Shown here piece after piece: positions 26,179 to 34,906 of a DNA stretch of 64,000 nucleotides (position 1 is its first letter; each line of letters begins with the position of its first letter). Origin of the DNA: Hungatella sp. (GTDB taxonomy: Bacteria; Bacillota; Clostridia; Lachnospirales; Lachnospiraceae); NCBI GenBank assembly GCA_009712635.1, contig WASS01000020.1:310001-374000 (forward strand). The letters are read 5' to 3'. The notes beneath the pieces are model-generated. The model did no database searches, was not told the DNA's origin, and saw only the letters and a program-made list of their open reading frames with translations. Position numbers and translations under genes: made by a program.

Positions 26179-27491
26179 AAAAAAGGCGCTTTATTTTAAT
26201 CGGGTTGATGGGTTTATTTCTGCTTTTGACCTGCTTCTTTCTTTACAATAAAAACAGCCGTCCCGTTATCCTGGAATTTGGTATGTTTACCGGCAGCAAC
26301 TGGGATGTGGCCAGTGCCAACAGCTTTAAAATATTTGACCGGGCCATCGCAGATTTTGAAAAAAATCATCCCAATGTGAAGATTCACTATTACAGCGGAA
26401 TTGCAAAAGAGGATTACTCCGAGTGGTGTGCAAGAAAGCTTTTAGAGGGGAAAACGCCGGATGTATTCATGGTGCTGGATTCTGATTTTGATAAGTTTAC
26501 TTCACTTGGCGTAATGAAGAATCTGGAGGATTTAATGTCCTCTGATGACAGCTTTCACAAAGAGGACTTTTTCACAACTGCTTTGGATACCGGACGGAAC
26601 GGGGGGCATCAGTATGCCCTTCCCTATGAAGTGGTTCCCACCCTGATGTTTGTAAATAAGTCTCTTCTTGCAAAAGAAGGAATTGATATGCCAAAGGAAG
26701 ACTGGACCTGGGAAGATATGGCTGAGATCTGTCAGAGGGTTACAAAGGATACGGATCAGGATGGGCTTTTAGATCAGTTCGGGACTTATAATTACAGCTG
26801 GCGGGATGCCTTATATACGTGCGGGGGCAATCTATACGAGAACAATCAGGCTCAGATATCCTTTACTGACAGCCGGGTTTTAAATGCAGTTAAATACATC
26901 AAACGCCTGAATGATATTAATCAGGGGCAGAGCGTAACACAGGAAGATTTCAATGCTGGAAGAGTGGCTTTTATGCCTCTCACCTTTGCAGAGTACCGAA
27001 CCTACAAAACCTATCCTTACCGGATTAAGAAATATACCAAATTTCAGTGGGACTGTATCACCTTCCCGGCAGATAAAGAAGGCGGGAATACATCCAAGGT
27101 AGATGCACTGCTAATCGGAATCGGCAGCAAAACCAGACATGAAGCCCTTGCCTGGGAATTTTTAAAACAACTGACCTATACCGGTGAAATGCAGATGGAT
27201 GTTTACCGCTATTCCCAGGGAGTGCCTGCGCTGAGAGCAGTGGCATCTTCCCAGGAAGGGGTGGATTGCCTTCAGGAGGACATGGATGAAGGGGAACAGG
27301 TTATAAGCAGCACCCTCTTATGCCACGTCATTGAAAACGGAATTATCGAACCCAAGCTTCTCCAGTATCAGCAGGTCATGAATCTGGCGGATGGAGAAGT
27401 CTCCAAAATACTGCAGGAAAATAAAAATGTGGACAGCAGTATGAAGATCTTTCAGCGGACTGTGAGTAAATATCTGCAGCAGCAGAAATAA
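26175..27491 (+). CDS. Extracellular solute-binding protein, family 1
   Basis: A 438-residue CUT1-type binding protein. One N-terminal hydrophobic segment (residues 5-24) ends LLLTC, which is a poor lipobox, so it may be a membrane anchor. Motifs include GKTPDVFMV, GGHQYALPYEV and AFMPLTFAEY. No CUT1 permease is nearby; instead it is co-translated with the two-component system. It could be another sensor input or an orphan binding protein using a shared transporter. Confidence 0.75.
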   Translation: MKKRRFILIGLMGLFLLLTCFFLYNKNSRPVILEFGMFTGSNWDVASANSFKIFDRAIADFEKNHPNVKIHYYSGIAKEDYSEWCARKLLEGKTPDVFMVLDSDFDKFTSLGVMKNLEDLMSSDDSFHKEDFFTTALDTGRNGGHQYALPYEVVPTLMFVNKSLLAKEGIDMPKEDWTWEDMAEICQRVTKDTDQDGLLDQFGTYNYSWRDALYTCGGNLYENNQAQISFTDSRVLNAVKYIKRLNDINQGQSVTQEDFNAGRVAFMPLTFAEYRTYKTYPYRIKKYTKFQWDCITFPADKEGGNTSKVDALLIGIGSKTRHEALAWEFLKQLTYTGEMQMDVYRYSQGVPALRAVASSQEGVDCLQEDMDEGEQVISSTLLCHVIENGIIEPKLLQYQQVMNLADGEVSKILQENKNVDSSMKIFQRTVSKYLQQQK

Positions 27492-27521
27492 TCTGCTGTG
27501 ATCAGCAGATTGTATATGAAT

Positions 27522-27573
27522 AGAGTTGTTGTAAGGGTAAATAATTTATTTACTGGTACAGCAGCTCTTTTTT
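27522..27573 (+). terminator. Terminator after the sugar-sensing operon
   Basis: An imperfect stem, GAGTTGTTGTA...TACAGCAGCTC with inner GTAAATAA/TTATTTAC pairing, is followed by seven T. Confidence 0.7.
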
Positions 27574-27585
27574 TATAAAAAATAG

Positions 27586-27643
27586 TTGACAAATAAATTT
27601 CACAGCTGTATTATTGTATTAAGTCATTAGTACAGTAATACAA
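27586..27643 (+). promoter_or_regulatory. Promoter and likely operator of GntR/ABC operon
   Basis: TTGACA (27586-27591), 17-base spacer, TATTAT (27609-27614). An inverted repeat TTGTATT (27614-27620) / AATACAA (27637-27643) sits at and after the start point and is probably the autoregulatory site of the downstream YtrA-type repressor. Confidence 0.7.
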
Positions 27644-27667
27644 TTTGACCAGGAGGAGGAATAAAGA

Positions 27668-28027
27668 ATGTCATGGGAACTTAAGAATGACCGCCCTATC
27701 TATATTCAATTAATTGAGCAGATTCATTTTCGGATCATATCCGGAGAATACAAATCCGGTTCCAAGCTTCCAAGTGTCAGAGATTTGGCTGCTGAAGCTT
27801 CTGTTAATCCCAATACGATGCAAAAAGCACTTTCGGAACTGGAGCACAGCGGATTGCTTGTCACCAATCGAACCAGTGGGCGTTTTATTACGGAGGATCA
27901 ATCAATGATACAAAAAATGAAGCTGGATCTGGCAAAAGAACAGCTGGAAAACTTTATGGAACAATTAAAAAAACTGGGTTTCAGCGATGAAGAGGTTAAA
28001 ACGTTTATCCTGGAATCGGTACAGTAA
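27668..28027 (+). CDS. YtrA-type GntR-family repressor
   Basis: A 119-residue regulator: a GntR winged helix (RPIYIQLIEQIHFRIISGEY, LPSVRDLAAEASVNPNTMQKAL) with a short helical tail, the YtrA subfamily layout that lacks a large effector domain. Such proteins repress their own ABC operon, often in response to cell-envelope antibiotics. AGGAGGAG precedes ATG 27668; the ATPase gene follows after 29 bases. Confidence 0.88.
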   Translation: MSWELKNDRPIYIQLIEQIHFRIISGEYKSGSKLPSVRDLAAEASVNPNTMQKALSELEHSGLLVTNRTSGRFITEDQSMIQKMKLDLAKEQLENFMEQLKKLGFSDEEVKTFILESVQ

Positions 28028-28056
28028 ATTAAATTCATATATGGGAGGTAATCAGT

Positions 28057-28755
28057 ATGAATCCATTACTTGAATGCAATGCGTTAAGCAAACGCTATGG
28101 CAATGTAACTGCTTTATCAGATATCAATCTGACATTGGAACGAGGTAAAATTGTAGGTCTTCTGGGACCCAATGGAAGTGGTAAAACCACATTAATCAAG
28201 CTTATTAACGGATTACTGGTTCCGTCAAAGGGCCAGCTTTTAATCAATGGCACAGCACCTGGAACAGAGACAAAAAAAGTAGTATCCTATCTGCCGGATA
28301 AGACTTACTTAAACAATTGGATGAAAGTGAAAGATCTGTTGAATTTCTTTGAAGATTTTTATTATAATTTTGATAAAAAGCGTGCTTATGACATGTTGGA
28401 AAAACTTCATATTAATCCAAATGATTCTTTAAAGACAATGTCCAAAGGCACAAAAGAGAAAGTACAGTTGATTCTTGTTATGAGCCGCAATGCTGACCTG
28501 TATGTTCTGGATGAGCCAATCGGCGGTGTAGACCCAGCCTCCAGAGATTATATTCTGGATACCATTATCAGCAATTATAATGAAAATTCAACCGTCCTCA
28601 TTTCAACCCATCTGATTGCAGATGTTGAAAATGTACTGGATGAAGTGATTTTCATTCAAAATGGCCGCATCAACCTTCAATCGTCAGTGGATGATATCCG
28701 TATGAAAGAAGGAAAATCCGTTGATGCATATTTCAGGGAGGTATATAAATGTTAG
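28057..28755 (+). CDS. ABC transporter ATPase of YtrA-type operon
   Basis: A 232-residue ATPase with Walker A GPNGSGKTT, a signature replaced by MSKGTKEKVQL (degenerate LSGGQ, typical of this subfamily), and Walker B LYVLDEPIGGVD. It pairs with the membrane protein that overlaps its last 7 bases. The substrate is unknown; relatives act in antibiotic resistance or membrane homeostasis. Confidence 0.87.
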   Translation: MNPLLECNALSKRYGNVTALSDINLTLERGKIVGLLGPNGSGKTTLIKLINGLLVPSKGQLLINGTAPGTETKKVVSYLPDKTYLNNWMKVKDLLNFFEDFYYNFDKKRAYDMLEKLHINPNDSLKTMSKGTKEKVQLILVMSRNADLYVLDEPIGGVDPASRDYILDTIISNYNENSTVLISTHLIADVENVLDEVIFIQNGRINLQSSVDDIRMKEGKSVDAYFREVYKC

Positions 28756-29549
28756 GAAAATTAATTAAACACGAACTAAAGGCAACTGCGCGCTATTTTT
28801 TACCTTTGTTTTTAATTGCAATTGTGCTGACGCCAATTACCAGATTTACACTCTGGATCGGAAATTACCCTAAGATTTTACAATTCATCCCAACTGTTAT
28901 TGTTTTTGTATATGTAGCTTCCCTGATTATGGTTGCCAGTGCAAGTATATTGCTGATTATTTATCGTTTTTATAAAAGCATGGTAACTGACGAAGGATAT
29001 TTAATGCATACACTCCCGGTTTCTTCGGAAAGCCATATATTATCGAAGCTGGCTGTGGCAAGTATATGGACCGTCAGCAGTTGGCTTGTTATATTTATCT
29101 CAATATTCGGTATGTTTTTTACACCAGATCGTTTATCCCTGTTAATCGATAAGCTTTCGTATGCCTGGTTCTATTTTAACACCACAGTAAACAGTTCACT
29201 GATGGCCCTGCTTATTATAGAAATTATTTTTATAGTAATACTGGGGGTATTTACAGCCCCTCTGATTTACTATGCTTCTATCGCAATCGGCCAGGTTATC
29301 AGCAAAAATAAAATATTAGGTTCCATAATCGGATTTTTTATTATCCAGGTTGTTTCACAGATTATAAGTGTTATTTTAATGGTACCGGTTGGTTTTTATG
29401 GTGACAGGGTCAGTGATTCGGCAAACTCCATGCTATCCTTTTTTGTGAATTTCTTCTTCCCAGTAACCATCCTTCTCGCTGTCTTTACTCAGATAATCCT
29501 TTTTGGGATTACCGATTATATTTTCAAGAAAAAACTTAATCTGGAATAG
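28749..29549 (+). CDS. ABC transporter membrane protein of YtrA-type operon
   Basis: A 266-residue polytopic protein with about six hydrophobic spans and an N-terminus MLGKLIKHELKATAR typical of these permeases. It is the last gene of the GntR-ATPase-permease operon and is followed by a strong terminator. Confidence 0.82.
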   Translation: MLGKLIKHELKATARYFLPLFLIAIVLTPITRFTLWIGNYPKILQFIPTVIVFVYVASLIMVASASILLIIYRFYKSMVTDEGYLMHTLPVSSESHILSKLAVASIWTVSSWLVIFISIFGMFFTPDRLSLLIDKLSYAWFYFNTTVNSSLMALLIIEIIFIVILGVFTAPLIYYASIAIGQVISKNKILGSIIGFFIIQVVSQIISVILMVPVGFYGDRVSDSANSMLSFFVNFFFPVTILLAVFTQIILFGITDYIFKKKLNLE

Positions 29550-29554
29550 TTTCG

Positions 29555-29588
29555 GGCGTTGATTCTTATTGGGAATCAACGCCTTTTT
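29555..29588 (+). terminator. Terminator after GntR/ABC operon
   Basis: GGCGTTGATTC (29555-29565) pairs perfectly with GAATCAACGCC (29573-29583), followed by five T. Confidence 0.9.
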
Positions 29589-29650
29589 CTGTCAGATATG
29601 GCGCAGGGTGTCAGATTTTGTTCCAATTTCTGCAGTTTTAGCAAATAGTG

Positions 29651-29679
29651 TTGCTTAATCCCATAAAGTATTTTATAAT
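29651..29679 (+). promoter_or_regulatory. Promoter of radical-SAM / RNase operon
   Basis: TTGCTT (29651-29656), 17-base spacer, TATAAT (29674-29679), about 105 bases before the first gene. Confidence 0.6.
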
Positions 29680-29785
29680 TAAACTTTGTGGTGATTGATA
29701 CTATTTTTCCATTTTTACACTTACGATTCCAATCACACAGAATTAATAATAATGTGCATCTGGCACAATTTAAAAAGGAATAAAT

Positions 29786-31651
29786 ATGAAAAAATTAGCT
29801 TTATCTGATGAAATACTATTAAGTATTGAAAAGCCTGCCCGATATATTGGGAATGAAGTCAATATGGTAAGAAAGGACACTGAATCTGTAGACATTCGTT
29901 TTGGAATGTGTTTCCCTGATGTTTATGAAATTGGGATGTCTCACCTTGGAATGCAGATTTTATATGATATGTTTAACAGAAGAGAGGATATCTACTGTGA
30001 ACGTATTTTTTCTCCATGGACCGATTTAGATAAGATCATGAGAGAAAAAAAGATCCCTCTTTTTGCATTGGAATCACAGGATCCTATTAAGAAATTTGAC
30101 TTTATTGGAATTACACTTCAATATGAAATGTGTTATACAAATATTCTGCAGATCCTTGATCTTGGTCAGATTCCCCTCCATGCCAGCGAAAGACAGGAGA
30201 GCGATCCGATTATTATCGGTGGCGGTCCCTGTGCCTATAATCCTGAGCCTCTTGCAGAGTTTTTTGATATGTTCTATATTGGAGAGGGAGAAACCGTTTA
30301 TTTTGAACTGATGGACCGCTATAAGGAGAATAAGAAAAAGGGAGGAAGCCGGAGAGAATTTCTTGAGATGGCAGCTGAGATCGAAGGAATCTATGTTCCT
30401 TCTTTTTATGATGTATTCTACCATGAGGATGGTACCATCAAAAGCATGACTCCCAACAATCCCCATGCAAAGGCAACCGTAACGAAACAGCTGGTTGTTC
30501 ATATGGATGATGCTACCTACATTGAAAAACCGGTTGTTCCATTTATAAAAGCAACTCAGGACCGTGTTGTTTTGGAGATTCAACGAGGCTGCATCCGTGG
30601 ATGCCGTTTCTGCCAGGCAGGCAATGTCTACCGGCCGATGCGGGAACACAGCCTGGAATATTTAAAAGATTATGCATATAAGCTGCTAAAGAATACCGGA
30701 CATGAAGAAATTTCCTTAAGTTCCTTAAGCTCCAGTGATTACAGTGAACTGGAAGGAATCGTTACGTTCCTCATTGATGAATTCAAGGGGAAAGGCGTGA
30801 ACGTTTCCCTTCCGTCTCTTCGAATTGATGCATTTTCTCTGGATGTTATGAGTAAAGTCCAGGATATCCGTAAGAGCAGTCTGACCTTTGCGCCGGAAGC
30901 AGGCTCTCAGAGACTTCGTGATGTAATCAACAAAGGGCTGACTGAAGAAATTATTTTAAAGGGTGCAAGCGAAGCATTCCAGGGCGGCTGGAACCGGGTT
31001 AAGCTTTATTTCATGCTTGGGCTTCCTACAGAAACCGTAGAAGATATGGAAGGAATCGCAGAACTTTCAGAAAAAGTGGCAGAAGTCTATTATGAGATCC
31101 CCAAGGACCAGCGAAACGGAAAAGTACAGGTCATTGCCAGTTCTTCTTTCTTTGTACCAAAGCCGTTTACCCCTTTTCAGTGGGCAAGAATGAGCACCAA
31201 GGATGAGTTTTTACAGAAAGCTTATCTTGTGAAAGATAAATTCCGTACCATGCTGAATCAGAAGAGCTTGAAGTACAATTATCACGAGGCTGATTTAACC
31301 GTTCTGGAAGGTGTCCTTGCAAGAGGTGACAGAAAGATATCGGCTCTCATAGAAGAGGTTTATAAAAATGGTGCTCTCTATGATTCATGGTCTGAGCACT
31401 TTAAAAATGATGTTTGGATGAAGGCCTTTGAAACCTGTGGGCTGGACCCCGATTTCTATACCATAAGGGAAAGAAGCTTAGATGAAACATTCCCATGGGA
31501 CTTCATCAATGCCGGAGTTTCCAAAGAATTTTTAAAGAGAGAATGGCAAAATGCCATTGGAGAGAAAGTCACCCCCAACTGCCGCATGCAGTGTATTGGC
31601 TGTGGTGCCATGAGTTTTAAAGGAGGTGTCTGCTATGAAAATCAGAATTAA
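29786..31651 (+). CDS. TIGR03960-type B12-binding-like radical SAM protein
   Basis: A 621-residue radical SAM protein. The N-terminal B12-binding-like domain (FGMCFPDVYEIGMSHLGMQ) is followed by the cluster motif CIRGCRFC in RGCIRGCRFCQAGNVYRP. The extreme C-terminus has extra cysteines (CRMQCIGCGA). The family is almost always next to the TIGR03936 protein and RNase E/G, as here, and is thought to act on RNA or translation, but its reaction is not established. It overlaps the next gene by 17 bases. Confidence 0.88.
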   Translation: MKKLALSDEILLSIEKPARYIGNEVNMVRKDTESVDIRFGMCFPDVYEIGMSHLGMQILYDMFNRREDIYCERIFSPWTDLDKIMREKKIPLFALESQDPIKKFDFIGITLQYEMCYTNILQILDLGQIPLHASERQESDPIIIGGGPCAYNPEPLAEFFDMFYIGEGETVYFELMDRYKENKKKGGSRREFLEMAAEIEGIYVPSFYDVFYHEDGTIKSMTPNNPHAKATVTKQLVVHMDDATYIEKPVVPFIKATQDRVVLEIQRGCIRGCRFCQAGNVYRPMREHSLEYLKDYAYKLLKNTGHEEISLSSLSSSDYSELEGIVTFLIDEFKGKGVNVSLPSLRIDAFSLDVMSKVQDIRKSSLTFAPEAGSQRLRDVINKGLTEEIILKGASEAFQGGWNRVKLYFMLGLPTETVEDMEGIAELSEKVAEVYYEIPKDQRNGKVQVIASSSFFVPKPFTPFQWARMSTKDEFLQKAYLVKDKFRTMLNQKSLKYNYHEADLTVLEGVLARGDRKISALIEEVYKNGALYDSWSEHFKNDVWMKAFETCGLDPDFYTIRERSLDETFPWDFINAGVSKEFLKREWQNAIGEKVTPNCRMQCIGCGAMSFKGGVCYENQN

Positions 31652-32345
31652 ATTTACCAAACAGGGTCCAGTTAAATTTATTGGTCATCTTGACGTAATG
31701 CGTTATTTCCAGAAGGCAATGCGAAGAGCGGACGTGGATATTAAATACAGCGAAGGTTTCAGTCCTCATCAGGTCATGTCATTTGCAGCACCTCTTGGAG
31801 TGGGTCTTACCAGCAATGGGGAATACATGGATATAGAAGTTCATTCCATGACAGACTGTGACACCCTGATGAAGCAGTTAAATGATGTGATGGCAGAAGG
31901 AATTTGTGTTACTGAATGCCACCGGTTAAATGATAATGCCAAAAATGCCATGTCTCTTGTTGCTGCCGCTGACTACACAGTCACATTCCGGGAAGGAAAA
32001 GAGCCAGAAGACATAAATGGATTTTTTGAGGGTCTTCTTAAGTTTAAAGATCAGGATCACATACTGATTGTGAAAAAATCAAAAAAGGGAGAGAGAGAAG
32101 TAGATCTAAAAAATTACATCTACCAGCTTTCTGTCTCCGATAATAAGATTTTTATGAAAATATCAGCAGGAAGTGCAGATAATTTAAAACCCGAACTGGT
32201 AATGGAAGCTTATGACCAGTGGAGAGGGGAAGCCAGCCCTGAATTTGCATTTTGTATCCAGAGAGAAGAAGTTTACGGGAATACAGGTGATGAAGCAAAT
32301 CCTGTTCTTGTCCCTCTGGGTCTCATAGGAGAATCCGTTGAATAA
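31635..32345 (+). CDS. TIGR03936 / DUF2344 radical-SAM-linked protein
   Basis: A 236-residue companion of the preceding radical SAM protein, with family segments FTKQGPVKFIGHLDVMRYFQ and KYSEGFSPHQVMSFAAPLGVG. I chose ATG 31635, which has AAAGGAGGT just before it, over GTG 31626. Its function is unknown; it often occurs fused to the radical SAM partner. It overlaps the RNase gene by 8 bases. Confidence 0.85.
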   Translation: MKIRIKFTKQGPVKFIGHLDVMRYFQKAMRRADVDIKYSEGFSPHQVMSFAAPLGVGLTSNGEYMDIEVHSMTDCDTLMKQLNDVMAEGICVTECHRLNDNAKNAMSLVAAADYTVTFREGKEPEDINGFFEGLLKFKDQDHILIVKKSKKGEREVDLKNYIYQLSVSDNKIFMKISAGSADNLKPELVMEAYDQWRGEASPEFAFCIQREEVYGNTGDEANPVLVPLGLIGESVE

Positions 32346-33537
32346 ATTGATCATTACCAGATGGAATGGGTGTATTATCACTCTTTTACAGTCAGGGAAG
32401 GAAACCCTGCAAATTGATATTGAGCCGGAAGAAAGCCATTCTTTCTTAGGAAATATCTATATAGGCAAAGTAAATAACATTGTGAAAAATATCAATGCTG
32501 CATTTGTAGACATTGGGAACGGGCAGATGGGTTATTTAAGTCTTGGTGACTCATCTGTTCATTTTGCCGATGGCCGTATGTTTGAAGGGAAACTCCGCCA
32601 GGGAGATGAAATTGTTGTTCAGGTGGAGCGGGATGCGGTAAAGACGAAAGCACCGGTTCTAACAGGGAATTTAAATATTACCGGCAGATACTTTGTTCTC
32701 ACTTCGGGAAAGAAGCAGATCGGTTTTTCAGCCAAAATCCAGGATTCAGGCTGGAAGCAGCAAATGAAGGAATATCTGGAAGGTGAAAAAGAGGATTGGG
32801 GTATCATTGTCAGGACCAACGCTTACAGCGCCCCCATGGATTCCTTAAAAGAGGAACTCCAACTGTTAAAAGGCCGTTTATCTGATATCCTTACTCATGC
32901 CGGTCACAGGACCTGCTACAGCCTGCTATACGGTTCCGCGCCCTCCTATTTAAGTGGTCTGCGTGACAGCTTTCAGTCTTCTCTGGAGTCGGTGGTAACC
33001 GATGAACAGGATATTTATGATGCAATAAAAGAATATTTAAGCGAACACCAGCAGGAAGATCTCCATTTGCTGACTTATTATGAAGATTCACTGCTTCCTC
33101 TTAAAAAGCTGTACCGGATTGAAAAAACCATGAGTGAAGCCCTTGGAAAAAAGGTCTGGATGAAGTCCGGAGGATATTTAGTCATTGAACCTACAGAAGC
33201 TTTAGTGGTGATTGATGTAAATACCGGTAAATATTCAGGTAAAAAGGCACTTCGTGAAACCATCATGAAAATCAATCTGGAAGCTGCCGAGGAAATCGGA
33301 CATCAGATCAGACTTCGAAACTTATCAGGTATTATTGTCATAGATTTTATTGATATGGAACGGGAAGAAGATAAAAAGTTCCTATTAAAACGACTTGAAG
33401 AAATCGTCTCAAAAGATCCCGTTAAAACCACAGTTGTTGAAATAACCAAATTAAATCTGGTTGAAATTACAAGAAAAAAAATAAGAAAGCCCCTTTGCGA
33501 GCAGGCGTCACAAATGAAGGAGAAGATTTCATTATGA
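32338..33537 (+). CDS. Ribonuclease E/G family protein (short form)
   Basis: A 399-residue RNase E/G homologue that cleaves single-stranded RNA in rRNA or mRNA processing. The S1-like region (GNIYIGKVNNIVKNINAAFVDIG) and the catalytic aspartates (VIDVNTGK and VIDFIDM) are present. It ends soon after the VEITRKK segment and lacks the CPxC zinc-link and C-terminal region of E. coli RNase G. The start is TTG 32338, overlapping the previous gene. The last 4 bases overlap trkA. Confidence 0.88.
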   Translation: MNKLIITRWNGCIITLLQSGKETLQIDIEPEESHSFLGNIYIGKVNNIVKNINAAFVDIGNGQMGYLSLGDSSVHFADGRMFEGKLRQGDEIVVQVERDAVKTKAPVLTGNLNITGRYFVLTSGKKQIGFSAKIQDSGWKQQMKEYLEGEKEDWGIIVRTNAYSAPMDSLKEELQLLKGRLSDILTHAGHRTCYSLLYGSAPSYLSGLRDSFQSSLESVVTDEQDIYDAIKEYLSEHQQEDLHLLTYYEDSLLPLKKLYRIEKTMSEALGKKVWMKSGGYLVIEPTEALVVIDVNTGKYSGKKALRETIMKINLEAAEEIGHQIRLRNLSGIIVIDFIDMEREEDKKFLLKRLEEIVSKDPVKTTVVEITKLNLVEITRKKIRKPLCEQASQMKEKISL

Positions 33538-34889
33538 AAATCATAATAGTGGGTTGTGGAAAAGTTGGGACAACCCTGGCAGAACAGTTAAACAAAGAAC
33601 AGCATGATATCGTCATTATCGATAAAAATGCCGGTGTGGTAAATTCCATTTCGGAGAGAATCGATGTCATGGGTGTTGTTGGAAACGGTGCAGTAAACAA
33701 GGTACAGATGGAGGCAGGGATCGAAGATACGGATCTTTTAATAGCAACAACTAATTCTGACGAACTGAATATGCTGTGCTGCCTGATTGCAAAAAAAGCA
33801 GGTAACTGCCATACAATTGCCAGAATCCGAAACCCTGAATATGATTCCCAAATTGGCTACATTCGTGAAGAATTAGGCCTTTCCCTGGCGATTAATCCTG
33901 AAATGGCGGCAGCCATGGAAATTGCAAGATTGCTGCGTTTCCCTTCTGCAATTAAGATTGATACATTTGCAAAAGGGAAAAAAGAAATTTTAAAATTCAT
34001 TGTTCCTGATCATTCTGTTCTTAATAATATGAAAGTCAGAGATGTTCTGATTAGACTAAAGTGCAATGTCCTGATCTGTGCCATTGAGCACAATTCAGAG
34101 GTCATTATACCAGGAGGAGATTCCATAATCAGTGCGGGAGATAAGATATCTTTCATTGCATCTCCTGTTGAATCCAATGAATTCTTTAAACAGGTTGGAA
34201 TTGACAACAATGTTATTAAAACAGCCATGCTGGTAGGCGGAGGCAAAATTACTTATTACGTAGCTAAAATGCTGGAAAACACAAAAATTAAAGTAAAGAT
34301 TCTGGAGCAGAACGCAGAACGCTGTAATGAACTCAGTGAATTGCTTCCAAGAGCCATGGTAATAAATGGTGACGCCTCTGACCAGGAACTGCTTTTACAG
34401 GAGGGGATTGGCCAGACTGATGCATTTGCATCCCTCACCGGCTTTGATGAAGAAAATATTATGCTGTCCCTTTATGCAGCCAGTCAGTCGAAAGCCAAGC
34501 TGATTACTAAAATAAACAGGATTGCATTTGAGAATGTCATAGATTCCATGAACCTGGGAAGTATTATTTATCCGAAGCTGATAACTGCAGAAACCATTTT
34601 ACAGTATGTCCGCGCCATGCAGAACTCCATGGGAAGCAATGTGGAAACACTTTATAAAATTGTGGCGGACCGGGCGGAAGCATTGGAATTTAAAGTGGTT
34701 AATGAGCCATGCATTGTAGGAATTCCACTGGAAAAGCTGGAACTAAAAGATAATCTTCTGGTAGCTTATATCATGCGCAAAGGACGTTTTATCAGCCCAC
34801 GCGGAAAGGATACCTTAGAAGAGGGGGACAGGGTCATCGTTGTTACAACGGTAACCGGACTGAATGATTTGAAAGATATACTAAGGTAG
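33534..34889 (+). CDS. trkA: Trk potassium uptake regulator TrkA
   Basis: A 451-residue cytoplasmic subunit of the Trk K+ system, with two RCK units each made of an NAD-binding fold (GCGKVGTTL at 7-15 and VGGGKITYYVAKML) and a TrkA-C domain. I chose ATG 33534, which overlaps the RNase stop (ATGA) and has AAGGAGAAG upstream. trkH follows after 17 bases. Confidence 0.92.
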   Translation: MKIIIVGCGKVGTTLAEQLNKEQHDIVIIDKNAGVVNSISERIDVMGVVGNGAVNKVQMEAGIEDTDLLIATTNSDELNMLCCLIAKKAGNCHTIARIRNPEYDSQIGYIREELGLSLAINPEMAAAMEIARLLRFPSAIKIDTFAKGKKEILKFIVPDHSVLNNMKVRDVLIRLKCNVLICAIEHNSEVIIPGGDSIISAGDKISFIASPVESNEFFKQVGIDNNVIKTAMLVGGGKITYYVAKMLENTKIKVKILEQNAERCNELSELLPRAMVINGDASDQELLLQEGIGQTDAFASLTGFDEENIMLSLYAASQSKAKLITKINRIAFENVIDSMNLGSIIYPKLITAETILQYVRAMQNSMGSNVETLYKIVADRAEALEFKVVNEPCIVGIPLEKLELKDNLLVAYIMRKGRFISPRGKDTLEEGDRVIVVTTVTGLNDLKDILR

Positions 34890-34906
34890 GAAAAGGCGAT
34901 AGAGTA

